Of a DNA stretch of 6,340 bases, positions 6,111 to 6,340 are shown in pieces. The stretch spans positions 1 to 6,340 of the forward strand of contig JBLIBC010000157.1 in assembly GCA_047632015.1 (NCBI GenBank), read 5' to 3'. The translations under genes and the position numbers were made by a program. Positions within the stretch are counted from its first letter, which is position 1. Every line of letters begins with the position of its first letter. This stretch comes from JBLIAZ01 sp047632015 (GTDB lineage: Bacteria > Bacteroidota > Bacteroidia > Flavobacteriales_C > GCA-002722245). The notes beneath the pieces are model-generated. The model did no database searches, had not been told where the DNA came from, and was given only the letters and a program-made list of their open reading frames with translations.

Positions 6111-6340
6111 TTATAAATCAATATCATATTCGTTAATCTTCCGGTACAAAGTCCTTTCTGAAATACCTAATTCCTTTGCAGCACTTTTTCTTTTTCCTTT
6201 GTATTTCTCCAAAGCCTTTATGATAAACTCTTTTTCTTTGTCAGCCAAAGAGTAATTCTCTTCTACAAGTGCTTCGGTGTCTTGAAAATTGTCTTGATTG
6301 TTTATATCAAATCTAGAATTCGCTGTATATTGAAAATTTG
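6111..6340 (-). CDS. Sigma-54-dependent activator, C-terminal Fis-type HTH (5' end outside window)
   Basis: The last 75 codons of a gene entering from the right edge end in TAA. After a polar linker (visible residues 1-33) comes KEKEFIIKALEKYKGKRKSA, then AAKELGISERTLYRKINEYDIDL. This is the Fis-type helix-turn-helix (HTH_8) that closes bacterial enhancer-binding proteins, with the recognition helix around SERTLYRKI. The AAA+ domain with the GAFTGA loop would lie beyond the window, so I cannot confirm an intact ATPase, a receiver domain or another sensor. The family and the characteristic N-K-G-N/K-R-x-x-A-A-x-x-L-G-I-x-R-x-T-L-Y pattern make the identity fairly safe. It is followed closely by lptE, which suggests one transcript covering the regulator, lptE, the TPR gene and secG. 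Confidence 0.88.
   Translation of the reverse strand, partial: NFQYTANSRFDINNQDNFQDTEALVEENYSLADKEKEFIIKALEKYKGKRKSAAKELGISERTLYRKINEYDIDL

Overview
The window looks like a piece of a Bacteroidota chromosome, most likely from the Flavobacteriia or a close relative. The evidence is AT-rich DNA, a type IX secretion (T9SS) sorting-domain protein, a Bacteroidota-type LptE lipoprotein, a DUF3127 protein, A-rich leaders in place of strong Shine-Dalgarno sites, and the gene order sigma-54 regulator, lptE, TPR protein, secG, groES, groEL. From memory, that order is common in Flavobacteriia. I cannot name a species.

Left part, plus strand (1-1982). It opens inside the 3' end of a secreted T9SS cargo protein gene (1-531). 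A 210-base gap follows, with a possible -7 promoter element and one tiny ORF. Next is a DUF3127 OB-fold-like protein (742-1098) whose last residues, DDLPF, mimic the protein-binding tip of single-stranded DNA-binding protein. A very strong intrinsic terminator closes this gene. A class I SAM-dependent methyltransferase follows (1197-1982), apparently starting at TTG.

Convergent junction (1983-2227). This 245-base gap between the methyltransferase and groEL holds an imperfect inverted repeat of about 120 bp with an 18-bp palindrome inside it, a second overlapping hairpin, and the groEL terminator.

Right part, minus strand (6340 down to 2228). Read in the direction of transcription it contains the C-terminal Fis-type HTH of a sigma-54 activator (truncated by the window edge), lptE, a TPR-like protein starting at GTG inside the lptE stop (GTGA overlap), secG one base further on, a terminator, and then the groES-groEL chaperonin operon with its own terminator. 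The first block is tightly packed and links envelope biogenesis (LPS transport, Sec translocation) to a sigma-54 regulator. The chaperonin pair has its own leader, which carries a 6-bp inverted repeat with a 9-base spacer. That is the geometry of a CIRCE operator without its consensus sequence.

Most of the window is core housekeeping DNA. I see no phage, insertion sequence, CRISPR array, RNA gene or defence system. The points most worth a second look are the SSB-like tip on DUF3127, the inverted-repeat element in the convergent gap, and the CIRCE-like repeat upstream of groES.
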